The notes beneath the pieces were generated by a model. That model did not search any database, was not told the DNA's origin, and worked only from the letters and a program-made list of their open reading frames with translations. DNA of 64,000 bases from G965218495 sp965262785. Its GTDB lineage: Bacteria > Bacteroidota > Rhodothermia > Rhodothermales > Bin80. The position numbers and the translations under genes were made by a program. The DNA lies in NCBI GenBank assembly GCA_965262785.1, contig OZ253559.1:2914001-2978000 (forward strand), in the 5' to 3' direction. Shown in pieces: positions 35,950-45,405 of this stretch (position 1 is its first letter; the number at the start of each line of letters is the position of its first letter).

Positions 35950-36334
35950 GTGCAAAGCAGGTAAGCGGGAGGTGCTTCAAGCAACACCCCACATGACAAC
36001 AGACACGCGGTGTACAGGCCAAAACTGCGCCAACCGCTACACCAGACTCATCAGATAAACTGCGCATCTGCAAGTATTCCCATGCTTCATCGAAACGAAC
36101 ACCATCGTCTTGGGCAGCCACAGCTCGTTCGGGTGCAGTATTGGACGCCGGCTCACTGCGGCCAGGCTGCTCAGCAGCTGCGTTCGGCTGCGGCAGCAAC
36201 TCGCCAGTCAGCATCTGGAAAATGCTGGCTTAATTTCGCATCAGGTGCAAACGTACGGCTTGGCCTGTGCGCTCCGAGTCGCCCGATGGCGTGTCTGAGC
36301 ACGCTTCAGGCGGCAACGACAAGTGGGTATTCAT
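35950..36334 (-). pseudogene. Diverged, decayed relative of the IS256-like accessory gene
   Basis: From 36334 one frame reads MNTHLSLPPEACSDTPSGDS, close to the accessory protein's N-terminus (…AQINPSGDS). After a frameshift the match continues as MLTGELLPQPNAAAEQPG and then FDEAWEYLQMRSLSDESGVA, aligning with LNEAWQLLHSRSLQDDPIVA of the intact copies, and fades near 35950. Divergence is much greater than among copies A to C, so this is an older, separate lineage. No transposase part is found next to it. Confidence 0.6.
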
Positions 36335-36666
36335 TGCTGGGCTGGGTTAGTGACTCGATCAGTTCAACTATCCCTGCCCAACTAGTTATGAATCAATCTC
36401 CAAGGCCACCGTCGGAATGGCACCCTCCGACACCGGTCGCATTCTCATTGTTCATCGCCTTGACCCTAGACCATTTTTCCAAGAAGATCGACCGTTACGT
36501 GGTCCTCGTACGAAACTCCTAATAGGTCCTTCAAAGCCTGGCCAGCGACAGCATGGTCTATATTTTCCACCGCGAGTCGACCGTGAATTCCGCAGTCCGG
36601 TAAATCACCACTATCGTAGATCGGTCGTCAGCGGCTTCACCAGTTGAACTAAGGAGTGCCTGTGCA
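36335..36666. other. Intergenic region
   Basis: About 330 bases between the decayed accessory gene and the end of the Fic gene. Possibly the left end of the old element. Nothing else supported. Confidence 0.3.
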
Positions 36667-37824
36667 TCACACGTGGTCGCCAGACAGGATCTGCAGGTAA
36701 TCATGGTAGGCGTACACGCGACCGCGCCGCTTGCCCGTGATCTCGCGTAGCACACCAAGGCTTTCCAGCAGCTCAATCGCCTTGCGTATAGGTGGCGCCG
36801 TCAATCCGAGCAGCTTCGACGCAGTGGAAACTGCGACTAACGGACTAGATGGCAGGCACTCAAGCAGCTGGACGGCGGCAACGGTCGGCCGATCGTGGGC
36901 GATCACGCGACGCCGATCCTGCGCCACGAGGGCATAGAGTGCCTGCGCGACACTAACACCGTCGGTGGCGGACTCGCGCACGCAGTTGAGAAAAAACCCG
37001 ATCCAGCCCTCAAAATCGCCGTCGCTTCGAACGGCATCCAAACGTGCGTAATACTCCTGCTGATACCTCTTGAATGCCAAGCTGATGTAAAGCAGCGGTT
37101 GGTCTAGTAGTCCCCAATGCTCCAATAGCAACGCGATTAGTAGTCGGCCGATTCGGCCATTTCCGTCTAGGAACGGGTGAATCGTCTCGAACTGCACATG
37201 CGCGAGCCCGATCCGAACGAGAGGTGGGAGATCGCTATCGTCATGTAGCCACTGCTCCAGCGCCGCAAGGGTGCCTGGAACCTCCTCTGGCGGAGGCGGG
37301 ACGAAGCGGGCGCTGCCAGGCTGGCTGCCACCAATCCAATTCTGAGATCGGCGAACTTCACCGGGCTGCTTGTTTCTGCCACGAACGCCACTCATCAGGA
37401 TACGGTGGGTATCACATAACAACCGGATACATAGAGGCAGACCTCTTGGATCTGCAAGCTGTGCGCGAGCGTGCTCGAGGGCATCCACGTAGTTGCAGAC
37501 CTCACGGACATCGTCTGGCCGATCAGCTTGATTCGTGGATTCGAAGCTGAAAACGTCTCGGAGTGTGGCCTGCGTCCCCTCGATTTGCGAAGTAAGCACG
37601 GCCTCCTTCCGAACAAAGCCGTAAAGAAACCAAGTAGGACTCGGTATCATTGAGCCCGCCACCGAAAGACGGGCTAAGGCCAGCTGTGCGTTTGCGTAGA
37701 GTTCAGCTTTCGAGCCACCCACCACGAGCGGCGGATGATCTGGAGGCAGCGGGTACGGAACGAATGCTTGGACCGCCTCTCCGAGTGTGCTGTTTAAACG
37801 GTATTGACCGGTCTGACGAATCAC
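36667..37824 (-). CDS. Fic-family AMP transferase with self-inhibitory N-terminal helix
   Basis: A 385-residue protein from GTG 37824. The N-terminal Fic_N region carries the inhibitory motif TSQIEGT (Glu82), which places it among proteins whose activity is blocked by their own helix. The Fic core has the full catalytic motif HPFLDGNGRIGR (residues 216-227). The C-terminus (about 310-385) is a winged helix (VSTASKLLGLTAPPIRKAIE, LLESLGVLREI). Such proteins transfer AMP to a hydroxyl group of a target protein; the target here is unknown. All key residues are present, so it is likely functional. It lies in the accessory stretch beside the recombinase and intron. Confidence 0.9.
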   Translation of the reverse strand: MIRQTGQYRLNSTLGEAVQAFVPYPLPPDHPPLVVGGSKAELYANAQLALARLSVAGSMIPSPTWFLYGFVRKEAVLTSQIEGTQATLRDVFSFESTNQADRPDDVREVCNYVDALEHARAQLADPRGLPLCIRLLCDTHRILMSGVRGRNKQPGEVRRSQNWIGGSQPGSARFVPPPPEEVPGTLAALEQWLHDDSDLPPLVRIGLAHVQFETIHPFLDGNGRIGRLLIALLLEHWGLLDQPLLYISLAFKRYQQEYYARLDAVRSDGDFEGWIGFFLNCVRESATDGVSVAQALYALVAQDRRRVIAHDRPTVAAVQLLECLPSSPLVAVSTASKLLGLTAPPIRKAIELLESLGVLREITGKRRGRVYAYHDYLQILSGDHV

Positions 37825-38550
37825 GACGAGGAAAGTCTACATACTTAATTGTTAATGTTACGAAACGATCGTTTCTTAATCAAGAACTTAATGATACTAC
37901 TGTTTCTTTGTACGCGCTCGCGATTCCCATCAATGCGATTCAATACGCCAGTGTATCGACTTGTCCCATCGGCGATTTAGCGACCCATCTCCATATTGCG
38001 CTGAAATCCATTTGGTTTTGATAGGCGACATGGACTACCCTGGACCCGTTTTCCGGACTCTGGAAAATATCGACGATGAATCAGCGATGGGTCGCCGTTC
38101 ATTTCTCGGACATATGCTTCCGTGCCGGTTTTAGACAATTCAGAGCTGATTCAGTGGTAGGGAGGCAATCTCGATTCCGCCACGGGCATCCGCCTTGGGC
38201 ACTTCGCCTGAGAAATACCAAACATCAGCCGCAGGAGGATGCACGGCAGTTCAGCAATTCTGGCCACGCTATTCTATTGGTTTGCGATAACCTGATCCAA
38301 TCGTGGGAATGTTCTGACGTAAAGAGATTCGGAAGAGCGTCGCCGCGACTGACCGCGGCCTGCGCAGCGGTAAGCACGATCCGCAGAAGCAAGCAGCCGC
38401 GTCAAACTGCGGGTTCACAATCACCACTGGTGGGGAGTGCGCACACCGGTCCATTTCTGCCCAAAAACGGTGCACTTGCAACCTCAGATATACGCTAATG
38501 CAACATAAGGATAATTATGTTACATTAGCGAGCGGCGTCTGGCTACCACA
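37825..38550. other. Intergenic region
   Basis: About 725 bases between the Fic gene and IS256-like copy B. An AT-rich patch just upstream of the Fic start (37830-37900) is likely its promoter. Longer open frames show no family signal. Confidence 0.35.
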
Positions 38551-38862
38551 AAACAAGAGGGATTGCACAAAATTTAGTTGGGTTTCGGCGGCTTCTGCCG
38601 AGATGGGCCCTCAAAGTAGATATCTTTTGGCAATGGATTGCGCTTCGGGTCGAGTGTGTGGGTGCAAATGGGACGGTGCATGCCAATGTGGGCCCAATTG
38701 CGTGCTCACACGCGGATTTTCGGGCGTAGGCAGGCTCGTGGAGTGACTTTCCGGGCACGATATCCCGCAGGGATCCTCTGATCGCACGCGTAAGCGGCGA
38801 TCTTGGCACGGTGCAGCGCCTCAGAGCGCCCAGACAGCTGCGGGTTTTGCGTTATGCCAGCG

Positions 38863-40995
38863 TCAGCAGCGCACTACTGCGCTGTGGCATCCAGCGGCAG
38901 GTGTTGCCTTTGCAGCCCCTTGGGGCTGGCAGACCGAATCCCCACTAACCCATCGACCCCCGGAGGTGCTCAGCGCCTGGGTCAGCTCCTTCATGTCCTC
39001 CCGGCGTATCGGCTTCAGATTCGACTCGTACTGCATGAATATCGCCCCGCACCAGCGCTGACGCATCCCCGATGATCCCCAGCGCTTCACGTTCCGTGAT
39101 CGGTTCGCAATAATGCTGTTGAGGTTCTCGATGATGTTTGTCGTCTTCAGACTGTCTCTGACAGCCTGGTTCCGCACCCCCAACCGGTGAAGCGCCAGCG
39201 TATCCTCCATACCCTCCTCCAGACTGCGTGCGGCTTTCGGGCACGACCGCTGCAGCGCTTCATGCAGCGACACAAGCGCCGCCCGTGCCTCTGCGTACGT
39301 GGGCAGTTCCCAAGCCGCCTGAAGCCGACGCTTCATTTGCGTGGCCGCTGGCTCGCTCTTGATGTGACGCGTCACATTGGTACGCTTGTGCCATTGGCAG
39401 CGCTGGAATACGACCGCATCCCCAAACACCGCACTGATTCCCTTGCGAAGCCCGCGGCTGCCGTCCACCTGTACCAACAGCTTGTCGGTATGGGTGAAGC
39501 CCCGACGCAACAGATCCTGCAGCAGCGACTCCACCTGCGCACTGTTCTCGGTACGGCTTTCCGCAAAGCCCAGTACGACCTTCTCGCCCTCGGTCGTGAT
39601 GCCCATCGCTACGATCATCTGCATACCAGCCAAATACTTGCCATCAAGCAGGAGCACCGCAAAGGTGTGCTGATCGAATCGGCGCGTCTCAAATGCCTCC
39701 AGTAGCGCTGCCGTCTGCGTAGTAGAGTCGGCGGGCGGCGCGCCACTCCGAGGAGCGCGTTTCCGCCCGCCGCTCACCGAACCCGGCGTGCGGTTTTCCC
39801 GCACCGGGCTCTCCAGGCGGATCATGCATCTCGCACTCGGAAAAGTCGCCCGAAACGAAGAGCTTTGCCTAATGAAGGGGGACACCCTCCATCGCCTACT
39901 CGACACCCCTGATGACTCGGAGCCAAGCCTGTTTACGCCTTGACTGCCACGCTCCCCGGCAGAGCCGGAGCGCGCTTCCTTCACTTTCGCATGTGATGTC
40001 TCTGAGGTCTCCGACCGTAAACCGGCTGTTAGGACTACGCCATTGCCGAGGCCTTTCCCTCTTTGAACACCGCTCCGCACCTGCGGCCCCTTCCCTCTGC
40101 GGACATTACCCCGCTTCCACGGTAGTACGGGCCACTCCGCCGCCCTGTTGACCCAGCCTGGCTCTTGCGAGCTTCCAGTTGGTGTGCCCACCATCAACAG
40201 GGTTTCCCGTGTTGCGTCTTTTCTCATCTTCCGTACGTGCCAGTGCCATTACCCCGGCGAAAACAGCTCGGTGCCTGTGTCGCTCGCTTCCCGAACTGCC
40301 GGCGGCCTTCCCCTACTTCATGGAGGGTCGGCTTTCGCATTAGCAGTTTCGAGGCCTGCTCAGCATTCACTACGCGTTCCGGCCCGTACGTTCGCTGAAT
40401 CGCAAAGCGATCCTTTTGCCAAAGTGCTTCAGTCCATGTCGTTACCTCCATAAACCGCCTTGGCCGCTACCACCTGGAGCGACAGATGATGGATGGGATT
40501 CGCACCCACCAGAGAAAAGCGCCTTATCACGGCGCACATGAAGGCGTTGCCTATGCTGCTGGCACTCAACCCCAGACTATCGGTGAAGACTTGGGCCGCC
40601 TGCCTGTAATTGCGCCGCGACAGTCCACACAGCAACCTTCTTACCACGCTTTCCCGGTCCATAAGCCCACGCTCGCGCAAGAGGCGGTACGTTTGCAGAG
40701 GACGCTCCTTTCGGGTTCGTACATTCCGCACGCGCGGAACGCGGACCGCAATGCGCTCCAAACCGACGCGGATGGAACCCGGATTCGCCCCCCAGCGCTG
40801 AAAGCCGGTCTTATGGTGCTTCCCACGTGCGCCGCATATGAAGTGGGCCTCGGCTTCCATGACCCATGTGGCCATCTTGGTAAGAAGATGATCAAGACTT
40901 CCAAGGCAGCTGGCCAGGCCGATGAAATTCCTTTGCGCAAGCCCGCGAAGGTCCTCGATGAGTGATTGATCCAGCATAGGGGTATGGGTCATCAT
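38863..40995 (-). CDS. IS256-like transposase, copy B, in two exons around a group II intron
   Basis: Exon 1 is 40995-40538 and exon 2 is 39721-38863. Joined they encode 438 residues nearly identical to copies A and C, including all three catalytic motifs (LLLDGKYLAG, VDGSRGL, TTNIIENLN), which all lie in exon 2. Unspliced, exon 1 runs into the intron and stops at 40429 after codon 152 of the transposase plus intron-coded residues. Activity therefore depends on splicing. The gene overlaps the upstream accessory gene by four bases. Confidence 0.8.
39722..40537 (-). mobile_element. ORF-less group II intron, 816 nt, in an IS256-like transposase gene
   Basis: Boundaries are exact by comparison with the uninterrupted copy at 56 kb. 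On the minus strand the intron begins GTGCGCCGTG and ends CGACTCTAC, with an A seven bases from the end suited as branch point. Domain V lies at 39811-39779 (GAGCCCGGTGCG, loop GGAAAACC, CGCACGCCGGGTTC), followed by a GC-rich domain VI hairpin. The six exon bases before the intron, CTTCAT, are complementary to ATGAAG in the intron (40322-40317), held in the loop of a CCCT/AGGG stem, as expected for the IBS1-EBS1 pairing. No reverse transcriptase is encoded; mobility and perhaps splicing need a protein in trans. Confidence 0.88.
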
Positions 40996-41960
40996 ACGGC
41001 GTTGAGGTTGATGAGAATCTCACGAAGTTGTGGCAGATGGGCCGCATGGGCCACACGGCGCAGATGAGCCTCGTGTTCCAACAGTGCCAGTGCCATCTGT
41101 TCGCGTTGCTGGAAAACGGCGCTGGCCGGGGTCTGCAACCTGCGACTGATGGCATCCATGAAGCGCATCACGCGCAGCCCCCGGTCGAGCTTGAGCAGCA
41201 TGCCCGTGCGTTGAATCGTCAGAGATTGCTCCAGGCCCTCCCATAAAACCTTCGCTGCGGACCGATTGACGCGCGTCAAGTCCTGGTGAATACGGGTGAG
41301 TGCGCGTTCAGCTTCCCGGGCATCGAACCCATTCCATGCCTGGCGGAGGCGATTGCGATACACAGGAACAAGGTCTTCCGGAAGACCACAGGTGACTTGA
41401 TCCAGTAGCGTATTGAGACAGCGCTGTATAGCGACCCTGGGGCCGAACACCTGGCGCACCGCCGATTGAAGTCCCGTACTGCTGGGCAGCACACAGAGCA
41501 GCCCATCGGCGGCCGAAAGACCACGATCGCACAGCGACTGCACAAAGGACGTAAGAGCAGAGACGTTCTCAGGGTAGCACGCTACCAGGCCAAGTATGCG
41601 GCGATAGCCCGTGATGGTCAGACCCGCTCCAAGAACGATGCTAACGCCGCGTGGGCACAGCCCGCGCAGCCAGATCGCAACGATCGGGTCGTCTTGCAGA
41701 CTGCGCGAATGCAACAGCTGCCACGCTTCATTCAACTGCGCCGAGTCTGGCTTTGTGTCCTGGGCCGCAGCAGAAGCCTTGATCACTACGGGCGGTGGCA
41801 CCGGCTGCTGATGCGCTGCCGGAATGGGCCAGTCGGTGGTCAATTGTTGCAGTATGTGCGTGCAGAGCTTCATCAGAAGCCGCCGCGAGTCACCGGAGGG
41901 ATTGATCTGGGCGTCTGCAGGCGCCTCAGTGCTCCCCAAAACAGGCTGTGAGGGGTTCAT
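40992..41960 (-). CDS. IS256-like element accessory protein (dead transposase paralogue), copy B
   Basis: A 322-residue protein with an intact frame, differing from the 57-kb copy by a few substitutions (for example AHQQPVPPP for AQQQPAPPP). It has the same lost catalytic residues: WLRG replaces the LLDG of the transposase and VLPSS replaces VDGS. Its stop overlaps the transposase start by four bases. In this copy the accessory gene is whole and the transposase carries the intron, the reverse of copy A. Confidence 0.85.
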   Translation of the reverse strand: MNPSQPVLGSTEAPADAQINPSGDSRRLLMKLCTHILQQLTTDWPIPAAHQQPVPPPVVIKASAAAQDTKPDSAQLNEAWQLLHSRSLQDDPIVAIWLRGLCPRGVSIVLGAGLTITGYRRILGLVACYPENVSALTSFVQSLCDRGLSAADGLLCVLPSSTGLQSAVRQVFGPRVAIQRCLNTLLDQVTCGLPEDLVPVYRNRLRQAWNGFDAREAERALTRIHQDLTRVNRSAAKVLWEGLEQSLTIQRTGMLLKLDRGLRVMRFMDAISRRLQTPASAVFQQREQMALALLEHEAHLRRVAHAAHLPQLREILINLNAV

Positions 41961-42048
41961 ATGGTTGGAAAGGAGTGGTGGAGGCTAGGGTCCACCTCCA
42001 CAGCAACTTTCCAATTCCCAACTTGAATTTGTGCAATCCCAAACAAGA

Positions 42049-42551
42049 ACACCTGCGCCCTCTCTTTCCGCGCACAACACAGTACAACACAATGGCAGAC
42101 TGCCAGATTAGACATTGCCGCGAGCTGTCAAAACCTGTGAGGGCGGCCCACAGAAACGGGTCAATAACCAAAACGGCCGCTGTAGGCGCGCATGCCAACG
42201 CTGCAATGCTCGTGCTCTCAGTGAGCGCAGGGCTGCGAGTCACCGGGGTCTTGCACGAGACACCCATTGCGGCCTAGATCCAAAACATCCGCTCACGCTG
42301 ATGCCGGCATGCTCAACAGCGTGCCCACGATAGCGCGGACATCAAACGCCTCCGATTTATGCCTCCTTGGAGGTATTCCTTCAATGAGGCAAGACGCTGC
42401 GCTTCCTACGGTCGCGCGGGAAGCCTGCGCGAATCAAAGCGCGAACGCAGCGTGTAACGGCGTCTCCCACGACGCTGCCTGACCCCTTCTGCGCCCCCTG
42501 CTTGCACCAATTGCGGACATGCTGGGTCAAAAATAATCTGCTGAATACAGC
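42049..42551. other. Intergenic region
   Basis: About 500 bases between copy B and the VOC gene. Only short, unsupported open frames. Confidence 0.35.
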
Positions 42552-42974
42552 TCAGCCGCTCGACAGGTCGTAATTGACTTGCCAATTCACACTGAAACGA
42601 TCCGTCAGAGCACCGAAATAGGCGCCCCAGAAAGTTCTCTGGATGGGCATTGTTACAGAGCCACCATCCGATAGCTTACCAAAGATGTCGTCCGCCTCTG
42701 CCCGGCTTCCAGGTTGAATGGACAGCGAGAAATTGTTGCCAATGACAGTAGGAGGACCGAAGCCATCCGCGCTGTCGCTTCCCATCAGAACGCTGGCACC
42801 TATGGGCAGTGAAACGTGCATTATGAGATCCTTCTGCTCCTCTGAAATGTTCATGTCAGCAGGGCCCTCTGCGAACGTGTTAAAGCTCTGGTACGCACCC
42901 CCAAAGCACGACCGATAAAATTCAAAGGCTTCCCGGCAATTGCCCTTGAACGTGAGGTATGTGTGTATTCTCAT
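42552..42974 (-). CDS. VOC-superfamily (PhnB-like) protein
   Basis: A 140-residue protein with the glyoxalase/VOC fold pattern: HTYLTFKGNCREAFEFYRSC at the N-terminus, an SLPIGASVLMGSD strand pair, EADDIFGKLSDGGSVTMPIQ and the ending WGAYFGALTDRFSVNWQVNY. PhnB-like members bind small ligands and their enzyme role is mostly unknown. Length is normal and the frame intact. It stands alone between two damaged regions. Confidence 0.88.
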   Translation of the reverse strand: MRIHTYLTFKGNCREAFEFYRSCFGGAYQSFNTFAEGPADMNISEEQKDLIMHVSLPIGASVLMGSDSADGFGPPTVIGNNFSLSIQPGSRAEADDIFGKLSDGGSVTMPIQRTFWGAYFGALTDRFSVNWQVNYDLSSG

Positions 42975-43234
42975 GTGTGTCGATTGACTATAAAACCTGA
43001 AATTGCTGCACTGAGCGCGTTGAGCGCCAGAGTAACCTACGGTAGCGCGATTGCGGTTTCCGAAGTCAAGTCCCTACCAGCCACCTTCGGTATTGTATCT
43101 GCTGGCTTTATAACGCCACATCCTGCCACAGGTTTAGACAGCGTACGATAGCATTCTCCAGCCAGATGTGGAATCGCGACTCAACTGCGGCCACAGATTC
43201 CTTATAGTTGATCAGGAATACTCTATCGGACAAA

Positions 43235-45405
43235 GCCCAACTTCGCCATTTCGGGAACCCACCGTGGCCCAAGGGGGGCTAAACCAGGTACTCCCAGCCC
43301 ACTTTTCGCCCATTTCAGGCCCTTTTTAGCCGTATTTCGAGGCTATATGGTGAAGAATACGTGAAGTTTAACGTATTCGGCTGAAAAAGGCCATTGTAGT
43401 GCCAGGATTGTTGGTAGGGACTTGCTACAGGTGCGCCCATGCATTATATTGGAGCCGGCATTGACCTGCAGACACCATGTACATACGGGCGACCAAGACC
43501 CACGCAAAGAACGGTGAAGCGCGACACAGCTACCGCCTGGTACGCAGCGACCGCATCGGCGGGAAGGTGCGCCAGTCTACCCTGCTGAACCTGGGCGTCC
43601 ACTTTGACACGCCCCGTGAGCAGTGGGGGACCTTGGTGCTTCACATAGAGAATTTGTTGCAGGGGCAGCCGACACTCGTGTTCGATCCCGACCTGCAGCA
43701 CACCGCCGAAGCCATTGTCGCGCAGCTGCGCGCACGCGGCATAGGTGCACACGCGAAGCCGGAGGGCGAGCCTGACAGCGTCATGACGGTGGACATGGAC
43801 TCCCTTGAGCACCCGGAGCATGCTCGCAGCGTGGGTGCAGAGCGCGTCTGCCTTCGGGCGCTCGAGGATCTGGGACTGAAAGACACGCTGATCCAGGCTG
43901 GTGCCAAGGAGCGCGACGCGCGCCTGGCCGTAGCCCTGGTGGTCGCACGCATGCTGCATCCCAACAGCGAACGGGCTACGCTTCAGTGGTTGCAAAGCAG
44001 GTCGACGACGCTGGACCTGTTGGGACTACGCCCCGGCAGGAAAGTGTCGTTAGCGAAGCTGTATCGCATTGGGGACCTGCTCTGGGAGCACAACCAAGCG
44101 ATTCAGCAAGCGCTCTTCCAAAAGGAGCGGACGCTCTTGAGCCTGCCGGAGACCGTTGTTTTTTATGACCTGACCAACGCGCATTATCATGGCCAACAGC
44201 ACGGCGAGTACCTGGCCTATGGACGTTCGAAGCAAAAGCGTTCCGATTGTCCGCTGGTAACGCTCGGGCTGGTGCTCGATGGCGCGGGCTTCCCGCGCAC
44301 CTGTGAGATCTTGCCCGGCAACGTCTCGGAGCCCGGCACGCTGCAGGACGCTATCGAGCGTCTGAACGCCAGCGTGGACGGCCAGAAGCCGACGGTGATC
44401 ATGGATGCAGGGATCGCTACGGAAGCGAACGTGTCCTGGCTGGCAGAACAGGGCTACGACTGGATCTGCGTGCACCGCGGCCGGCGGCCCCTGCCGCCAG
44501 AGCGGGAGCCTGACAGTACGCTGACCACGCAGGCTGGTCATGCTGTACGCGTGTGGCAGTTGCAGCAGACGAAGCAGGAAACGCTGCTCTTTGCCGTCAG
44601 CGAAGCCAGAAAGCACAAAGAAGAGCAGATCCTCCAGCGCCGGCGCACGCTACTGGAAGCAGCCCTCACCTCGCTGCACGAAGGGCTGCAGAAGCCCTAC
44701 CATACCAAGCGGCTCAAGAAGGTCGTAGAGCAGGTCGGACGCATAAAAGAGCGATATGCCCGCGTATCTCATCAGTACGAAGTGACGGTTGTAGAAGGGA
44801 GTGGCCCCAACGCCAAGGCCGTGACGTTTGCACGCAAGACGCAGTGGGAAGAGGCCGATGAGGCCCTGGGGGGCTACGTGCTACGCACCAGTCAGACGGG
44901 ATGGGACCTTAAGCACATTGTAGCCACGAACTGGCGGCTGTCCGAGGTGGAGGCCACCTTCCGCTCGTTGAAGTCGGAACTGGGGATGCGGCCGCTATAC
45001 CACAGCAAGGACGCACGCATCGCGGCGCACATCAGCATTGCCGTGTATGCCTATCACGCCGTGCACCTGATCCGGACACACTTGAAGGCGCAGGGCATCC
45101 ACGCCAGCTGGAAGACGCTTCGCCAGAAGCTGAGCGCCTGGCAGCGGGTGATGACGACCATAAAGGACACCCAAGGTCAAGTGATTGTCAACGTGCAGGA
45201 CGAGCGCCCAAGAGCAGAGCTGGCTCAGATAGCGCGGATCTGCGGCGTCACGCCCAGCCTGCATCGGCAACGCTACGTGCGCCAGGACTAGGGCGGGCGC
45301 AAGGCGTTAGAAAAGTAGTGCCAGCCAGGCGGGAGTACACCCTTTTCTTATATGTGGAGAATGTGTCCACCTATACTGTTTGAGTTATAAAATGGCGAAG
45401 TCGAG
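43235..45405 (+). mobile_element. IS1634-like insertion sequence, copy 2 (2171 bp)
   Basis: Same length as copy 1, with ends GCCCAACTTCGCC at the left and the inverse of CTCGACTTCGCC at the right. AAA lies on both sides (43232-43234 and 45406-45408), and removing the IS with one AAA restores the fic frame. Transposase is on the plus strand. Confidence 0.9.
43477..45291 (+). CDS. IS1634-like DDE transposase, copy 2
   Basis: 604 residues, nearly identical to copy 1, with the same catalytic positions (VVFYDLTNAHYHG, TVIMDAGIATEAN, VEATFRSLK). Differences include KNGEAR for KKGEAR near the N-terminus and TNWRLSEVE for TYWRLSEVE just before the third motif. The second replaces the tyrosine at the start of the family's C-terminal signature, so it might lower activity. 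Frame intact. Confidence 0.9.
   Translation: MYIRATKTHAKNGEARHSYRLVRSDRIGGKVRQSTLLNLGVHFDTPREQWGTLVLHIENLLQGQPTLVFDPDLQHTAEAIVAQLRARGIGAHAKPEGEPDSVMTVDMDSLEHPEHARSVGAERVCLRALEDLGLKDTLIQAGAKERDARLAVALVVARMLHPNSERATLQWLQSRSTTLDLLGLRPGRKVSLAKLYRIGDLLWEHNQAIQQALFQKERTLLSLPETVVFYDLTNAHYHGQQHGEYLAYGRSKQKRSDCPLVTLGLVLDGAGFPRTCEILPGNVSEPGTLQDAIERLNASVDGQKPTVIMDAGIATEANVSWLAEQGYDWICVHRGRRPLPPEREPDSTLTTQAGHAVRVWQLQQTKQETLLFAVSEARKHKEEQILQRRRTLLEAALTSLHEGLQKPYHTKRLKKVVEQVGRIKERYARVSHQYEVTVVEGSGPNAKAVTFARKTQWEEADEALGGYVLRTSQTGWDLKHIVATNWRLSEVEATFRSLKSELGMRPLYHSKDARIAAHISIAVYAYHAVHLIRTHLKAQGIHASWKTLRQKLSAWQRVMTTIKDTQGQVIVNVQDERPRAELAQIARICGVTPSLHRQRYVRQD

Larger units (their letters stand above)
38559..42040 (-). 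mobile_element. IS256-like two-gene element, copy B, carrying a group II intron
   Basis: Flanked by an exact 8-base duplication AAACAAGA (38551-38558 and 42041-42048). Ends begin GGGATTGCACAAA on both sides. Length is 3482 bases; without the 816-base intron it is 2666, the same as copy C. Gene order on the minus strand is accessory gene, then transposase. Confidence 0.92.

Noticed and set aside
38863..40227. A 454-codon open frame starting within the intron and running into the transposase
   Set aside because: Its first 165 codons are group II intron RNA read by chance; the true protein is formed by splicing exon 40995-40538 to 39721-38863.
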